From Eonycteris spelaea (taxonomy: Eukaryota > Chordata > Mammalia > Chiroptera > Pteropodidae): 64,000 nucleotides of DNA. The notes under the pieces were generated by a model that saw nothing but the letters and a program-made list of their open reading frames with translations, was not told the DNA's origin and searched no databases. The stretch spans positions 7,688,001-7,752,000 of the forward strand of contig PUFA01000022.1 in NCBI GenBank assembly GCA_003508835.1, read 5' to 3'. Below are positions 61,800-64,000 of this stretch, in pieces; positions within the stretch are counted from its first letter, which is position 1; every line of letters starts with the position of its first letter. Both the position numbers and the translations under genes were made by a program.

Positions 61800-62490
61800 T
61801 AACCTTTCTATTTTGGAATAATTTTAGATTAAATGAGCTGAAAGGTAGTACAGAAAGTTCCGACATACCTCCTCATCCAGAGTTCCCCTACTATTAGCAT
61901 CATATGTTACCAAGTTACATTTTCCACAACCCAGAAACCACACTGGGGCGTTACTATTAACTCCATTGCATATTTTATTCATATTTCATTAGTTTTTCCA
62001 CTAAAGTCCTGCTTCTGTTTCAAGATTCCATCCAGGACACCACATTGCACTTAGCTGTCATGTCTCTTTAGTTGCCTCTGGTTTATGACAGTTCCTGAGA
62101 CTTCTCTTGTTTATCATGACCGTGACACTTCTGAATATTGATCAGGTATTTTGTAAAATGTTCCTCTGTTCCAGTTTGCCTGATATTGTCCTCATGGTTT
62201 CAGCAGGGATGAGGGTTGGGGAAAGAGATGAAGTTTGCTTCTTATCATGTTATATCACCAGCACATGCTGTCGACATGACTTCTCACTGGTAAAGTTAAT
62301 CCTGATCACTTAAGGTAGTGTTTGTCTGGTTCTTCCACTCTAAAAATGTCACATATTGTTCCACTCCCTACCACATTTTTGGAAGCAAGTCTCTAAGTAT
62401 AGATCACATTCGAAGGGCTGTAGGTGGGAATAAAACTCCACCTCCCAGACAGGACTTTAATATAAATTAATTGTGATTCTTCTGGAAAAA
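61800..62490 (-). mobile_element. Old LINE 3' region relic, antisense (L1M-like)
   Basis: A continuous, familiar mammalian repeat: 'tttcagattaaatgagctga'-like start, 'gtacagaaagttccgacata', 'gattccatccaggacaccac', 'catgtctctttagttgcctc', 'gcacatgctgtcgacatgac' and 'tcacttaaggtagtgtttgt'. I place it with old L1 3' ends in reverse, but the exact family is from memory. The 68-codon frame at 62107-62313 lies inside it. Confidence 0.6.
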
Positions 62491-62494
62491 AAAT

Positions 62495-63040
62495 TATTCT
62501 AAATTATTTATTTAGTAATTATTTATATAATTATAGACTCAAAGATTATTTACTCTGTACTTTGGCTCTGTAGTGATATGTAAGTATAAAAAAAATTTAA
62601 CTATCCTATTTGTCTACCTGTCAGTGTCAAGGGGAATTTTAAACAGTGATTTGTTACCTCATATTCTTACTAATCCCTAGTCTCACAGAGATGATTCTGA
62701 ACTTCTTATTTTGCAATCTAATTCTTCCATTTCTCCTATAAGTAAACAAATCCTTCATGCTACCAGTTACTCGGGGGGAGATCTTGTGTTTCTGTCGTTT
62801 CCTCTCTCTCTCTCTCTCTCCCCACATAACTAATCAGTCATCAAATTCTTTCAAAACTTTCTTCAAAATATATACAAGGCTCCAAACACTTCTTGCATAC
62901 TCAACCTCAATCTCCCAAGTCTGTATCGTGAATAATTTGGACCCACATTATGAAAACAATTTACCAAATACTCCTCTCTTCTTCCCGTGCCCCTATAAAG
63001 TCAATTTGCTAAATGGCATCCATGGTCTAATAAAGCTTTT
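62495..63040. other. Unassigned sequence ending in a poly(A)-like run
   Basis: A (CT)n tract lies at 62801-62820. The right edge reads 'gtctaataaagcttttgcc' and then A15 (63046-63060), which looks like a polyadenylation signal followed by a tail and may mark the 3' end of an unidentified retroposed copy. Confidence 0.4.
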
Positions 63041-63074
63041 GCCACAAAAAAAAAAAAAAAGTGGTGGGTGGAAT

Positions 63075-63480
63075 CTGACCCACCTGAGTACCTGGTTCTT
63101 CTCTGACCTCATAACCTAACTCACTTCCTTCACGTACTTCCTCATAAACACTCTTCCATCCTAGGTCTTTTGTACTTGAACCCTCTCTCCCTGGGGTGAT
63201 GGTCCTCCAGACAGCTTCAAGACTCAATTCCTTCCTTCCTACCATCCAAGGGTCCCCTTTACACAAAGGCCTTTCCTTGTCGTCCCCACTGCATCCTTTA
63301 TTCTGCTTTATTTTACCTCACAGCATTCATCACAACCTGATTTTTTTATTGTGACTCCACCCTCCACACTCACTGTAAGTTACATAAAAGCAAGGACATA
63401 TCTCTTTTATTCATTGTTAAATCTCTAGGACCTAGTACATAGTTGTCTCCCAGTAAATATTATTGAACAAATGATTAAAG
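63075..63480 (+). repeat. L2 LINE 3' end
   Basis: Sense L2: 'aaaggcctttccttgtcgtc', 'cctcacagcattcatcacaa', 'ctctaggacctagtacatag' and 'cagtaaatattattgaacaa' in order. The terminal part is clear; the left boundary near the poly(A) run is not. Confidence 0.78.
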
Positions 63481-63484
63481 GATT

Positions 63485-63965
63485 ACATTAAAATGTAACA
63501 TCTGTGTCCCATATTATTGACATATACATTATAATTTATGAATCTATTAATAGTTTTTATATTTTTCTCTACTAATAGTTATTTAAAAAAAAAAAGACTC
63601 CATATTACCAAATAACTTAGTTTGATTTATCTTACTATTGGATTCAAATGTCTTTGAATTACTGTTTATTTGAAAGAAATAAATTTGAGATTTTCTATGA
63701 CCAGATATAATAATATGAGTCACAATCTGTTTTACTCAAAACTCTTTAGAAATGGACTCACTGTTTTTGGCACCTATTTTTGTCTTTGACAACTCTCATA
63801 TCTATCTTATTAGGCACCAAATTGTTGTTGTTTTGTAGTGTTTTTTTTTTTCTGCATGAGTAAATGCAGCTTTTGTTTGTTTTACTCTTGAAGTGCAGTT
63901 ATTTTAATAAGATGTGGATCTCTTTTCATCAACAAAATCTGTTAGAGGTGACTGGAGTGAAAGGG
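63485..63965. other. Unassigned AT-rich sequence
   Basis: Nothing recognised. T12 at about 63841-63852. Confidence 0.4.
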
Positions 63966-63969
63966 TCAC

Positions 63970-64000
63970 GGAGAAGCTCTGTGGGTTTGAATCTGGGCTT
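63970..64000 (+). repeat. Possible MIR head, cut by the window end
   Basis: 'gtgggtttgaatctgggctt' resembles the B-box part of the MIR tRNA-like head. Too short to be sure. Confidence 0.35.

Noticed and set aside
63975..64000. tRNA gene suggested by a B-box-like 'gggtttgaatctgggctt'
   Set aside because: MIR heads derive from tRNA and explain the match; no tRNA body is visible before the window ends.

Overview
This window looks like nuclear, AT-rich, non-coding mammalian DNA. I find no intact protein-coding gene, no operon, no CRISPR array and no bacterial or phage feature. The open reading frames are short, and most of the longer ones fall inside recognisable repeats. The repeat set is typical of placental mammals: L1 pieces of several ages in both orientations, MIR and L2, three to four MaLR (MLT1-type) LTRs, a MER44/Tigger-type and a MER5A-type DNA transposon, and many microsatellites. 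I see no Alu, rodent B1/B2, carnivore SINEC, ruminant Bov or horse ERE elements. The best-preserved L1 3' end (14.5-15.8 kb) resembles bat or perissodactyl L1 tails. A full-length 5S rRNA-derived retrocopy is present, and 5S-derived SINEs are known from fruit bats. A laurasiatherian host, possibly a SINE-poor bat, is therefore my best guess, but this is inference.

Layout. 0-9 kb: mostly unassigned AT-rich sequence with MIR and L2 relics, facing (TG)n/(CA)n arrays and a possible retroviral pol relic near 6.1-6.5 kb. 9-16 kb: repeat-dense, with MER44 (9.26-9.59), an old L1 3' end (9.8-10.7), an MLT1 LTR with a perfect 5-bp duplication (12.8-13.25), another L1 3' end and the younger L1 with a 13-bp duplication (14.46-15.80). 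16-25 kb: an L1 antisense relic, a spliceable-looking open segment (19.6-19.9), a long pyrimidine tract, a 71-bp tandem duplication and a GC-rich solo-LTR-like block (24.0-24.4). 25-36 kb: L1, MIR, L2, an MLT1 LTR inserted into L2 with compound microsatellites, and MER5A. 36-49 kb: L2 relics, a CpG/motif cluster (40.2-40.5), a strong CTCF motif (43.2), an antisense L1 (45.1-45.9) and a zinc-finger-like fragment (47.0). 49-64 kb: the 5S retrocopy with microsatellite tail, an MLT1 LTR, a 3.9-kb L1 with a nested MLT1 LTR, a long (GA)n array, a LINE 3'-end relic and L2.

There are no genes to connect into a pathway. The window mainly records layered transposon insertions, with a few candidate regulatory or exonic sites. 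It probably lies in a gene desert or a large intron. I did not find a convincing undescribed biological system. The most checkable observations are the retroposon target-site duplications, the 5S retrocopy, the CTCF motif and the 19.6-kb candidate exon. All repeat family names rest on remembered consensus sequences, not on a database search.
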